Source of the DNA: Frankia sp. AiPa1
Lineage (GTDB): Bacteria; Actinomycetota; Actinomycetes; Frankiales; Frankiaceae
DNA: 35,111 nt
Assembly: GCF_023243075.1 (NCBI RefSeq)
Contig: NZ_JALKFZ020000133.1
Location: forward strand, 1 to 35,111
Reading direction: 5' to 3'
A program made the translations under genes and the position numbers. Each line of letters starts with the position of its first letter. Positions within the stretch are counted from its first letter, which is position 1. Positions 9,353-18,417 of this stretch are shown piece by piece. The notes below the pieces were generated by a model, which saw nothing but the letters and a program-made list of their open reading frames with translations, did not search any database and was not told where the DNA came from.

Positions 9353-10642
9353 TCACAATGACGCTGGCACGTCGGCGTGCATACGCACCCGCAACTCCTG
9401 GATGCCGCGCACGATGAGGTTCGGCCGGTACGGCGGCGGGTCAGCGAGGGCGATCATCCGCGGGCCCCGGCGAGCGAGTTCCCGCAGCAGCAGCTCGACC
9501 TCGAGGCGCACCATCGGCGCGCCGACGCAGTAGTGGTGCCCACGGCCGAACCCCAGATGACGGGGCGCCCGTGCCCCGCCGGCGTACCGGGTGAAGTCGA
9601 GGCGCTCCGGGTCCGCGAAGACGTCGCCGTCCCGGTTCGCCCCCGCCAGCAGGATGATCACGCCGTCGCCCTCGGTGAACCGTTCCCCCGAGACCTCGGT
9701 GTCGCGCACCGCCCGCCGGGTGGTCAGGTGCGACGGCGTGCTGTACCGCATCAGCTCGTCCACCGCCGGCCCGGCGAGTTCCGGGTCGGCCCGCAGTGCC
9801 GCGTACTGGTCGGGGTGGCGGATCAGGTTGAGGAACGTGCTCGAGATCAGGCTGACCGTCGTCTCATGCCCGGCGACGAGCAGGACGACCAGCGTCGCGA
9901 GCATCTCGTCACTGCTGAGCCGGTCACCCTCGGCCTCGGCGAGCGCGAGCGCGCTGACCAGGTCGTCGGCGGGTTCGGCCCGCCGACGCGCGGTCAGCTC
10001 GGTGAAGTACTCGCGGATCGCCCGCGCCGAGCGCTGCCGGTTGTCGACCTCCGCCGCGGTCAGCAGGATGTCCGGGTCCAGGCCCCTGGCAAGCCCGTAC
10101 GACCAGGAACGCACCGCCGCGTGATCGGCCGACGGCACGCCCATGAGCTCGGCGACCATCGTCAGCGGCAGCGGGTAGGCGATCGCCTCGACCAGGTCCA
10201 CCTCGCCGGCGACGATCGCCGCGTCCACCAGCTCGGTGACGAGCTCACGGGCCCGCACCCGCATCGCCTCGATCCGCCGAGCGCTGAACGCCTTGCTGAC
10301 CAGCTTCCGGATGCGGGTGTGGTCCGGCGGTTCCATCCACAGGAACGAGGTCGGCAGGTCCGAGCCGTCGCTGTCGGGATGCATCAGGTCGCGTTCCTCC
10401 GCGTGGCTCCACGCCGGGTCCTGCAGGATCGCATCGATCTCCCGGTAGCGGGTGACCAGCCGCATCCCGCCCAACGGCGCCGGCACGAACGGTCCCGCCT
10501 CACGCAGCACCCGGTAGTTGGGAAAGGTGTCGTGATGCCAGGCCGGATCGAAGATGTTCCCCGCCGCCTGCTCCACCGTGATCTTCGTGGTACCGCCTGG
10601 AGTCGGAGCGATGGCGGGGGCTGGACCCGTAACGATGTCCAC
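9353..10642 (-). CDS. cytochrome P450
   Basis: 429 residues. GTG at 10642 is preceded by GGAGAT about 7-8 nt upstream. The I-helix oxygen-binding motif AGHETT is at residues 257-262, the K-helix ExxR is Glu296-Arg299, and the haem-ligand loop LGFGRGHHYCVGAP has Cys372. It is a soluble bacterial class P450 with no membrane anchor; it hydroxylates or epoxidises substrates using ferredoxin and reductase partners, neither of which is encoded in the window. It lies 77 bp downstream of the acyl-ACP desaturase-like gene on the same strand, which suggests oxidation of the same acyl or polyketide intermediate. Whether the substrate is free or ACP-bound cannot be told. Confidence 0.96.
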   Translation of the reverse strand: MDIVTGPAPAIAPTPGGTTKITVEQAAGNIFDPAWHHDTFPNYRVLREAGPFVPAPLGGMRLVTRYREIDAILQDPAWSHAEERDLMHPDSDGSDLPTSFLWMEPPDHTRIRKLVSKAFSARRIEAMRVRARELVTELVDAAIVAGEVDLVEAIAYPLPLTMVAELMGVPSADHAAVRSWSYGLARGLDPDILLTAAEVDNRQRSARAIREYFTELTARRRAEPADDLVSALALAEAEGDRLSSDEMLATLVVLLVAGHETTVSLISSTFLNLIRHPDQYAALRADPELAGPAVDELMRYSTPSHLTTRRAVRDTEVSGERFTEGDGVIILLAGANRDGDVFADPERLDFTRYAGGARAPRHLGFGRGHHYCVGAPMVRLEVELLLRELARRGPRMIALADPPPYRPNLIVRGIQELRVRMHADVPASL

Positions 10643-10707
10643 GACGGATCTCCTCGTACAGCGTCGAATGGGCAGGACCGAAGGAAGGGATGGGGCCAGA
10701 TGTGGGG

Positions 10708-10737
10708 CGTCAGCGGGCGTCAGCGGGCGTCAGCGGG
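10708..10737. repeat. 10-bp tandem repeat, 3 copies, spanning the stop codon of the desaturase-like gene
   Basis: CGTCAGCGGG occurs three times in a row. The TGA stop of the minus-strand gene (10720-10722) lies in the middle copy. Each copy contains TGA, but in a different frame. Confidence 0.95.
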
Positions 10738-11634
10738 CAGGGCGCGGCAGGCCCGGACGAAGCGTTCCAGCTCGTCGACGCGGTCGGAGGGGGTGTCCAC
10801 CGCGCGCCGGACCACCCGCACCAGGTGCTCGTAGGCCTCGGTGTGGTCGTAGTGGGCGGTGTCGGCGATGCGCAGCGCCCAGCGCCAGTAGCCGCGCATG
10901 GTGTCCGCCAGCGGCATCCGGAACTGGGCGATGGCGTCGCGGATCGGCTCGATCACCGCGTCGCCGTAACGGCGCAGGTAGGCCTCCACCATGTCGGCCA
11001 TGAAGGTGAAGTGGCGCGCCTCGTCCCGGCTGAGGCGTCCGAGCACCTCGGCGAGCACCGGGTCGCCGACGACGGCCTTGATGTTCTGGTAGTAGATCTG
11101 CGTCGCTTTCTCCTGCACCAGGGTGTAGGCGAACAGCGCCGCGGGATGCTCGTGCGGCAGGGAGAACTGTTTGCGGCCCTCCTCGGCGAGCTCGCGGCGC
11201 AGTGGCTCGGCGGCTGAGATCCCCGACTCGACCTGGTAGCGGAACAGCGCCCGGGCGTGGCTGTCCTCCTCCTGCGCCCAGCGCACGGTGAAGTGGTAGA
11301 TCTCCCGGTTGAGCAGGAACGTCTCGACGTCGGTGTCGGCGTCCAGGGGGAACCGGCTGCCGTAGAGCGCGAAATAGCCCGGCAGATGGTCCTCGATGAA
11401 CGTGATGAAGCGGACGGCGGAGCGCTGGCCGTCGGTGAGCCGTCCCGCGTCGGCGGCGGCCCAGTCGAAGTCCCGCTCGACATCCCAGCGTCGGGTCACC
11501 GGGGAGGCGGCCATGAACGCGGTGACGGTCCGGTCCAGGTCGTCCGCCGGCAGTCCGACCGACCGCACCGGCACCGCCAGCGCGGACGCCGGGAGAGTCG
11601 GCGGGCCAGCTACCGTGCCTGTCTCGGTGGCCAT
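10720..11634 (-). CDS. acyl-ACP desaturase-like soluble di-iron enzyme
   Basis: 304 residues, ATG at 11634, one base after the TGA of the methyltransferase gene, so probably translationally coupled. The protein is mostly helical and carries the six carboxylate/histidine ligands of the soluble acyl-ACP desaturase fold: Glu81 in EDHLP, Glu123 and His126 in EEDSH, Glu175 in VQEKATQ, and Glu205 and His208 in DEARH. Known members use O2 and reduced ferredoxin to insert a double bond into an acyl chain bound to ACP. Free ACP and FAAL genes in the same operon make an ACP-bound fatty acyl substrate likely. The exact reaction (desaturation, hydroxylation or acetylene formation) is not readable. Confidence 0.88.
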   Translation of the reverse strand: MATETGTVAGPPTLPASALAVPVRSVGLPADDLDRTVTAFMAASPVTRRWDVERDFDWAAADAGRLTDGQRSAVRFITFIEDHLPGYFALYGSRFPLDADTDVETFLLNREIYHFTVRWAQEEDSHARALFRYQVESGISAAEPLRRELAEEGRKQFSLPHEHPAALFAYTLVQEKATQIYYQNIKAVVGDPVLAEVLGRLSRDEARHFTFMADMVEAYLRRYGDAVIEPIRDAIAQFRMPLADTMRGYWRWALRIADTAHYDHTEAYEHLVRVVRRAVDTPSDRVDELERFVRACRALPADAR

Positions 11635-11635
11635 G

Positions 11636-12604
11636 TCAGCGGCCGTTCCGGCAGACCAGGGCGTAGTGCTTGGTGGTGAAGCCCCAGCCGGCGTTGGCGA
11701 CCTCGAGGTAGCGGGTGAGCGACGCCGCCATGCCGGGGCTCAGCTCGTCGATCGCGTCCGCGGACTCGGCGACGCGGACCAGCCAGTCGTCGATGGTGCG
11801 CCGGTAGTCGTCGGTGAGGTCATCGACGCTGTCGACCGAGAATCCGGCGTCCTCGACCGCGCGGACAAGCTCGGACAGCGGGCGCATGTCGCCCCAGCCG
11901 AAGATGGAGTTGCGGACGAACTCGGTCCCGGCCCGGCGGTCGAACTCGTCGCGGGCGGCGGCGTTGCGAAAGCACGTCTCGGAGACGTAGTACCGGCCCC
12001 CGCGGCGCAGCATCGTCCGGGCACGGCGCACCGCGAGGTCGACGTCGGGCATGTGGACGATCGAGCCGAGCATGGTGACGGCGTCGAACGAGCGCTCCGG
12101 CAGGGCGACGTCCTCGAACTTTCCGACGGTGGTGGTGACTCGCTCGGTGACGCCGAGTTCGGCGGCCCGGCGCGCGATGAACTCGTGCTGACGCCCAGCC
12201 GGGCTGATCCCCGTCACCCGCGCGCCGTATTCGCGCGCCATGAACAGGATGAGCGAGCCCCAGCCACATCCGACGTCGAGCAGCCGCGCGCCCGAAGCGC
12301 CCCGCGTTGTTGAAGCGGTGGAAGCAGCCGACGAAGCGGACGCGGCGAAAGCGGCGCCCACAGCCGCGGCGGAGGCGAGACGCAGCCGGTCGGCGACGAA
12401 ATGGAGCTTGGCGATCTGCGCCTGCGCGAGGCCGATTCCCTCGGTGCGGTACAGCCCGGAGGAGTATTTGCGCAGCGGGTCGAGGAACAAACCGAAGATC
12501 TCCGGGTCAAGATCGTAATGCTGGTTGGTCTCCCCCGGCCGGATGTCGGCGGCGGTCTCGTCAGCGGCGATCTCGTCGGCTGCGGTGGCGGCGGTGGTGG
12601 TCAT
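11636..12604 (-). CDS. CFA/CMAS-family SAM-dependent methyltransferase with altered active site
   Basis: 322 residues. ATG at 12604 overlaps the TGA of the ACP gene by 4 nt (ATGA). The N-terminal segment HYDLDPEIFGLFLDP and SAM motif I LLDVGCGWGS (around 108-117) align with cyclopropane-fatty-acid and mycolic-acid cyclopropane synthases. However, the three acidic/nucleophilic bicarbonate-site residues of those enzymes appear replaced: the YSC cysteine is Ser49, the FEH glutamate is Val183 (IVH), and the LLH histidine position around 207-208 is Val or Ser. An Ala/Ser-rich insertion lies at about 78-105. It may therefore methylate a double bond or heteroatom without forming a cyclopropane. Coupling to ACP and desaturase suggests an acyl-ACP substrate. 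Confidence 0.88.
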   Translation of the reverse strand: MTTTAATAADEIAADETAADIRPGETNQHYDLDPEIFGLFLDPLRKYSSGLYRTEGIGLAQAQIAKLHFVADRLRLASAAAVGAAFAASASSAASTASTTRGASGARLLDVGCGWGSLILFMAREYGARVTGISPAGRQHEFIARRAAELGVTERVTTTVGKFEDVALPERSFDAVTMLGSIVHMPDVDLAVRRARTMLRRGGRYYVSETCFRNAAARDEFDRRAGTEFVRNSIFGWGDMRPLSELVRAVEDAGFSVDSVDDLTDDYRRTIDDWLVRVAESADAIDELSPGMAASLTRYLEVANAGWGFTTKHYALVCRNGR

Positions 12605-12861
12605 GCGGCCCGCACCTGCAGCGCGGCCGTGACGACCTTCGACAGGTCCGCGATCGAGGAGACGCCGAACACCTCGTCGTCCTCGAGTTCGATGTCCCAG
12701 GTCTGCTCGACCTTGGCGACGACCCGCAGCAGCCGCACCGAGTCGGCCCCCTCGATGCCACGCAGGTCGGTGTCGGGGACGAGCGTGTCCGTGGCCACCC
12801 CGAGTTCGGCGGCCACGATCTCGGTGATTGAGCGAATGATGCCGTCGGCGTCGATGCTCAC
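12601..12861 (-). CDS. free acyl carrier protein
   Basis: 86 residues. GTG at 12861 overlaps the last base of the thioesterase TAG (TAGTG). It is acidic and helical. The phosphopantetheine attachment site is Ser41 in GADSVRLL. Length and motif fit a discrete type II ACP. It would be activated by the phosphopantetheinyl transferase at 16185-17075 and loaded by the FAAL at 14263-16038. The tight overlaps with thioesterase and methyltransferase show one co-translated unit built around an ACP-tethered chain. Confidence 0.93.
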   Translation of the reverse strand: MSIDADGIIRSITEIVAAELGVATDTLVPDTDLRGIEGADSVRLLRVVAKVEQTWDIELEDDEVFGVSSIADLSKVVTAALQVRAA

Positions 12862-13403
12862 TACTGCTCCTTCGCGGTCGGATGATCCTGCGCGGTCGGA
12901 CGGGCGATCGTGGTCGGGACGTTGCGGTAGGTCGCGGTGGCGGTCACGGCCGGGGCGCCGTCCGCATCGAGGATCTCGGCCGTCGCGCTGGTCAGCGGGC
13001 CGTCTGTGCCCGGCTCGCCAGGACGACTACGGCCCAGGCGGGCCACGCAGGTGAACGCGGCACCGACGGTGACCGGGGCGAGGTAGCGCAGCCGCAGGCT
13101 CACCGTGAACGCGACCCGGCCGGTGCGCATGACGATGAGATTGCCCATCGTCTCGTCGACGACGACGCCGAGCAGCCCGCCGTGCACGACCCCCGGGTAG
13201 GACTCGTAGCTGCGGCCCAGGCGGAACGTGGTCGCGAGCCCCTCGGGATGCTCGGTGAACTGCAGCGCGATGCCGTGCGGGTTGTGCGGCGAGCAGCCGA
13301 AGCAGTGATAGTCCGCCAGCACCGCCCAGGGCAGCTCGCCCTGTTCCCGGGCCCGGGCCCCCTCGGTTTCCTCGGTGGCGGGCAATGGCTCGACGGTCGT
13401 CAC
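12861..13403 (-). CDS. hotdog-fold thioesterase (PaaI/4HBT-like)
   Basis: 180 residues. GTG at 13403 overlaps the TGA of the upstream di-iron gene by 4 nt (GTGA). CFGCSPHNPHGIAL is a typical N-terminal signature of actinobacterial PaaI-like proteins. VVHGGLLGVVVDETMG holds the hotdog helix with His74-Gly-Gly and Asp83. These enzymes hydrolyse acyl thioesters on CoA or ACP. Placement between a di-iron enzyme and the ACP suggests off-loading or editing of the ACP-bound chain. Confidence 0.9.
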   Translation of the reverse strand: MTTVEPLPATEETEGARAREQGELPWAVLADYHCFGCSPHNPHGIALQFTEHPEGLATTFRLGRSYESYPGVVHGGLLGVVVDETMGNLIVMRTGRVAFTVSLRLRYLAPVTVGAAFTCVARLGRSRPGEPGTDGPLTSATAEILDADGAPAVTATATYRNVPTTIARPTAQDHPTAKEQ

Positions 13404-14185
13404 GTGAGGGCCTCGGCGAGGCGGCGGCGGATGCGGCCGTTGGTGCTGACGTCCAGGCCGGTCAGGGCGGCGAAGGCGCGGCGGATGTTGTCCTGTAGCC
13501 GGTCAAGCTCACCCTCGGTGGCGATGCCGGCGAGGAACATCTCGAACGCCGTGTCGATCGTCTCGTGGTTCTCGACCTCGGCGAGCCCGCTCTTGAACAC
13601 TCCGACCGGATGCTTGATGCGCTGCTCGGATGTGTAGACGTACAGCGTCTCGAGCACCGAGGGCAGCTCGTCCGGGTGCCGGTCGAGGCGGCGGCGGGCG
13701 TAGTGCAGGAACTCGCGGGCGTGGCCGGCCTCGTCGCGGCTCGCCCGCAGCATCAGGTCACGCAGCACTGGCTCCCGCACCCAGGCGGCAACCGAGCGGT
13801 AGACGTGGTTCACCGTGAGCTCGGAGATGATGTTCGTGGCCAGCGTGGCACTCGGGGTGCTGCCCGGTGCGTACGGCGCGCGCATGGCCTCGACCGGGGC
13901 GCTCGGCATACTCACGCCGACGGCGTCCAGCCAGGTCCGGAACGCGAAGTGGTGCTGGAGCTCCTCATAACCCCAGACGGCGACGAACGCCGAGAAGTCA
14001 TAGTCGTCGAACTCGTTGAGAAAGCCGTGCTGGGCGGCGATCGAGTTCGCCTCGCCCATCACCGAGCTCTTGACCATCGTGACGTACTCGGGTCGGACCT
14101 GGTCGGGGTCGATCTCGTCGAAGGGCAGGTTCTCGATCGTCCAGCGTTTGCGCTCGTAATGGCGGAACACGTCGTAGCCGTGCAT
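13400..14185 (-). CDS. ferritin-like di-iron oxygenase/desaturase
   Basis: 261 residues. ATG at 14185 is chosen over an in-frame upstream start at 14266 because GGAGG lies 8 nt before it and the upstream part is not protein-like. Four helices carry a complete carboxylate-bridged di-iron set: Glu45 in VMGEANS, Glu75 and His78 in YEELQH, Glu122 in ISELTVNH, and Glu152 and His155 in DEAGH. The fold is related to acyl-ACP desaturases and AurF-like N-oxygenases; it is distinct in sequence from the desaturase-like enzyme at 10720-11634. The gene is the first of five coupled genes (di-iron, thioesterase, ACP, methyltransferase, desaturase). A role in oxidising the ACP-bound chain is inferred. Confidence 0.87.
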   Translation of the reverse strand: MHGYDVFRHYERKRWTIENLPFDEIDPDQVRPEYVTMVKSSVMGEANSIAAQHGFLNEFDDYDFSAFVAVWGYEELQHHFAFRTWLDAVGVSMPSAPVEAMRAPYAPGSTPSATLATNIISELTVNHVYRSVAAWVREPVLRDLMLRASRDEAGHAREFLHYARRRLDRHPDELPSVLETLYVYTSEQRIKHPVGVFKSGLAEVENHETIDTAFEMFLAGIATEGELDRLQDNIRRAFAALTGLDVSTNGRIRRRLAEALT

Positions 14186-14193
14186 CGGATCAA

Positions 14194-14198
14194 CCTCC
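14194..14198 (-). promoter_or_regulatory. RBS deciding the start of the ferritin-like di-iron gene
   Basis: GGAGG on the minus strand, 8 nt before ATG at 14185. It argues for the shorter protein. Confidence 0.7.
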
Positions 14199-14262
14199 GT
14201 CGGGGGCCGGATGGGTCGCCGGGTCAGCCAGGGCAGCGGGGCTGGGGTCATCGCGGCCGGGG

Positions 14263-16038
<1,776 letters not shown>

Positions 16039-16059
16039 CAGGAGTGCTCCCGTCCAGAG

Positions 16060-16173
16060 CAGGTAGGTGGCACAGCAGGTAGGTGGCACAGCAGGTAGGT
16101 GGCACAGCAGGTAGGTGGCACAGCAGGTAGGTGGCACAGCAGGTAGGTAGGTGGCACAGCAGGTAGGCGACAG
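16060..16173. repeat. 16-bp tandem repeat (about 7 units) between the phosphopantetheinyl transferase and FAAL genes
   Basis: Five perfect head-to-tail copies of CAGGTAGGTGGCACAG fill 16060-16139. A sixth copy with a 4-bp GTAG insertion follows (16140-16159), then a decayed 14-bp copy (16160-16173). The block lies in the 146-bp gap upstream of the FAAL start at 16038, so it is in the FAAL leader if the two genes are co-transcribed. It is a minisatellite, not CRISPR: units are direct with no spacers. Confidence 0.97.
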
Positions 16174-16184
16174 AAGAAGGTCAG

Positions 16185-17075
16185 CTAGCACAGGCGGGGC
16201 GACGTCGGAGACGGATGGGCCGCGGGGCCGACCGGGACTCCGGCGGCAGCGACGGCGTGGGCAAGCTCGGCCAGCTCCCCGGATGACGCGAGCCCGGTGC
16301 GCGCCAGCCGCAGCGAGCCGACGCCGCCGTCCGCCGCCGGCTCGAGGATCGGCACCCAACGATGCACGTCGATGGCCGTGTCGGCGCCGGAGCCGAGGTC
16401 GGCGCCCGGCCTTCCGCCCGCACCGATGGCGAAGGCGAGGTGACGGCGGGCGGTCGTGACCACCCGGCACAGTGGCGGCCGCCGGGTCCCCGGATGGCGT
16501 GCGCGGGCCCAGCCGACGAGCGGGTCCGCGTCGAAGGTGATGGTGCGCAGCCCCGCCCGAAGACCAAGACCGGTGTACTTCGCGACGGCTTCCTTGGCCG
16601 TCCACACCCCGCGCACCGCGGCGCCCACCGGCAGCGACGCCCGCTCGGCGGCGGTACAGAACCGTCCGGCAACCTCGGCGATCAACGGTGCCGAGGTGTC
16701 CTCGACATCCACGGCACACCCCGCCGGGTGGAACCCGACCACCAGCATGCCCCCGTCGTGCGTGATCCCGGCCCGCGCTCCCGCCGCGCGCTCGCCGGGC
16801 GCCACCGGCCGCCCACCTGGCGCGAGGCTCAGGGCGATATCCGGGGTCCTCAGCCGCGACGGAAGGGCGTCGAACCCGCGAGCGAGTACCGTCGCGAGCA
16901 ACAGCCGTCCAACCCGCCGCACCAGCGCCCGCGGTGCTCGGGCCGCACCCTCCGGCCCGGAGAGCTCCGCTCGGTCGGCGAAGCGGGCCAGATCGGCCAG
17001 CGCCAGCAGATGGCATTCCAGCGCCGGTTGCCGAACGAGGCCGTGGACCGCTCGTGACACCGGCACGGCACACAC
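16185..17075 (-). CDS. 4'-phosphopantetheinyl transferase (Sfp type)
   Basis: 296 residues with GTG at 17075. GAGGAG lies very close to this GTG, so a nearby in-frame GTG (residue 4, 17066) is an alternative start. The Sfp-family magnesium and CoA motifs are present: CAVDVEDTS with Asp123 and Glu125, and WTAKEAVAKYTGLG with Trp158, Glu162 and Lys166. The enzyme transfers phosphopantetheine from CoA onto the conserved serine of carrier domains, so it would activate the free ACP and the ACP region of the PfaA-like synthase. It is the first gene of the minus-strand run. A C-terminal Ala-rich stretch of about 60 residues extends beyond the usual Sfp core. Confidence 0.92.
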   Translation of the reverse strand: MCAVPVSRAVHGLVRQPALECHLLALADLARFADRAELSGPEGAARAPRALVRRVGRLLLATVLARGFDALPSRLRTPDIALSLAPGGRPVAPGERAAGARAGITHDGGMLVVGFHPAGCAVDVEDTSAPLIAEVAGRFCTAAERASLPVGAAVRGVWTAKEAVAKYTGLGLRAGLRTITFDADPLVGWARARHPGTRRPPLCRVVTTARRHLAFAIGAGGRPGADLGSGADTAIDVHRWVPILEPAADGGVGSLRLARTGLASSGELAELAHAVAAAGVPVGPAAHPSPTSPRLC

Positions 17076-17503
17076 CTCTCCTCAGGGCTGGGAACGGCGA
17101 GAACTGCGGGGCGGGATCGGGAAAGCAGCGCAGACATGCACCGGAGGCGCCGCCCCTGGAAGCAAGCCTGACAATCGCCCGTCGAACGGTCAACGAACGT
17201 GCGGCCTCTTCAATCGATCCATCGTGGACCGCAATGAACCGCCGTACCGAACCAGGTCCGATTTTACCGAAAACCTCGGGCTGCGCATTTCTCGGCGTTC
17301 ACCAAGTATTATGGGCTGCGGCACCGGGGGGTCGACGTTTGTTCGGCCCTCGTTCGTCGACGTCACCCTGCCGCCATACGTTCGGCGAACCAGATGCCGA
17401 CACGCGGATATCGTCTCGCCATATCAGCCGATCGCGTGTCCGGCGCTGGGAAGGCGGCCAGCCAGGAAGAGATCGGCGCCACCACCGGCAGAAGGGCTGG
17501 GTC
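17076..17503. other. 428-bp divergent intergenic region
   Basis: It lies between the minus-strand phosphopantetheinyl transferase and the plus-strand thioesterase. It is less GC-rich than its surroundings and must hold promoters for both directions. A TATTAT hexamer at 17307-17312 is a possible plus-strand -10 element, but no good -35 element was found at the expected spacing. No small gene or clear operator palindrome was seen. Confidence 0.5.
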
Positions 17504-18091
17504 GTGGAACACAACGGCATTGCGAGCCAGGACGACGTCATCCACCTGGGCGGAAACCACCCCGGCGGGTCGACTCTGTCTCCCGGTCCGACGTCCCCCG
17601 GTCCGACGTCCCCCGGTCCGACCGACCCCTCCAGGTCGAGCGGCACCGGCCATGCGAACGGCCCCGCACAGCGGATCGCCGATCTTCGGGCGCTGCTCGA
17701 GCAGGGGCTGGCGGAGGGCATCGGCGTCGGCCACTCGCTCGGAATCCAGCTGACTCTCCTGGAGATCGGCCGCAGCGTGTGGACACTCCGGCCGTCGCCG
17801 GCAGCAGCCAATGCCATGTTCACCGTGCACGGCGGCGTGATCGCGACACTGATGGACACCGCGATGGGCAGTGCCGTCTACACCCGGCTGCCGGCCGACT
17901 CGTACTACACGACCCTCGAACTCAAGGTCAATTTTATCCGCCCAGTGAGCCTCGACGGTGACATCGTGACGTGCGAGGCAAGAGCCGTCCACGTCGGCCG
18001 GCGCACGGCAACCGCGGACGCCGCGGTGACCAGTGCCCAGGGGAAACTCATCGCCCACGGCTCGTGTACCTGCCTGCTGACGCCGGCATGA
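17504..18091 (+). CDS. hotdog-fold thioesterase (PaaI family)
   Basis: 195 residues. GTG at 17504 has GAAGGG 7 nt upstream. The frame is open further upstream but that part is not protein-like. After a low-complexity N-terminus with three SPGPT-type repeats, the hotdog core has VHGGVIATLMDTAMG with His109-Gly-Gly and catalytic-type Asp118, then LELKVNFIRPV, typical of PaaI-like acyl-CoA thioesterases. It is divergent from the lipid cluster and not overlapping its genes. It may serve the cluster as an editing thioesterase, but its separate promoter leaves this open. Confidence 0.88.
   Translation: MEHNGIASQDDVIHLGGNHPGGSTLSPGPTSPGPTSPGPTDPSRSSGTGHANGPAQRIADLRALLEQGLAEGIGVGHSLGIQLTLLEIGRSVWTLRPSPAAANAMFTVHGGVIATLMDTAMGSAVYTRLPADSYYTTLELKVNFIRPVSLDGDIVTCEARAVHVGRRTATADAAVTSAQGKLIAHGSCTCLLTPA
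17585..17629 (+). repeat. 15-bp in-frame tandem repeat in the thioesterase N-terminus
   Basis: Two perfect copies of GGTCCGACGTCCCCC (17585-17599, 17600-17614) and a third diverged copy encode SPGPT repeats ahead of the hotdog domain. Confidence 0.9.
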
Positions 18092-18417
18092 CCCACCGGC
18101 CGGTCGGTCCACCTGCCGCCGGTGTCTGGAGCCACCCACCCAATGACCTGCGGAAACACCCGAAAGCTCTCTGCCCGGCGACAGCGACAAGCCCCAGCAT
18201 CCCCGGGGTAATCCCCTAGACCCACGGCGGTCAGGCATCATCCGGTTCCCGACCGACGCCAATCCCCGAAAGATCGTCTCAAATCTATAGAAATCCGAGT
18301 TGCAGCCTGCTATCGTGCACTCTTACTGTCAGTTCAGCCACCGACCGACGTTTGTTGATCATTTTTTCTGGTTGGGGGAGGCGGTCCACATGCCGTCACC
18401 CGCACGGGGGACAGAAA
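18092..18417 (+). other. 326-bp intergenic region upstream of the conflict operon
   Basis: It contains the most AT-rich patch of the window (about 18265-18375). This is the expected promoter of the plus-strand operon starting at 18418. TTGCAG at 18301-18306 followed after 17 bp by TTACTG (18324-18329) is a weak sigma-70-like candidate. No gene was seen; in-frame extensions of the downstream genes through it lack coding character. Confidence 0.4.

Noticed and set aside
9377..10834. 485-residue open frame on the plus strand
   Set aside because: It is antisense to the P450, whose haem, I-helix and ExxR motifs prove the minus strand.
11636..12604. Cyclopropane-fatty-acid synthase as a firm call
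   Set aside because: Active-site Cys, Glu and His positions are replaced, so only the family, not the reaction, is supported.
16060..16173. CRISPR array
   Set aside because: Repeats are contiguous 16-bp units without spacers, and no cas gene is present.
16039..17193. N-terminal extension of the FAAL to 976 residues
   Set aside because: It would translate the 16-bp repeat and run out of frame through the phosphopantetheinyl transferase; the FAAL core starts at 16038.
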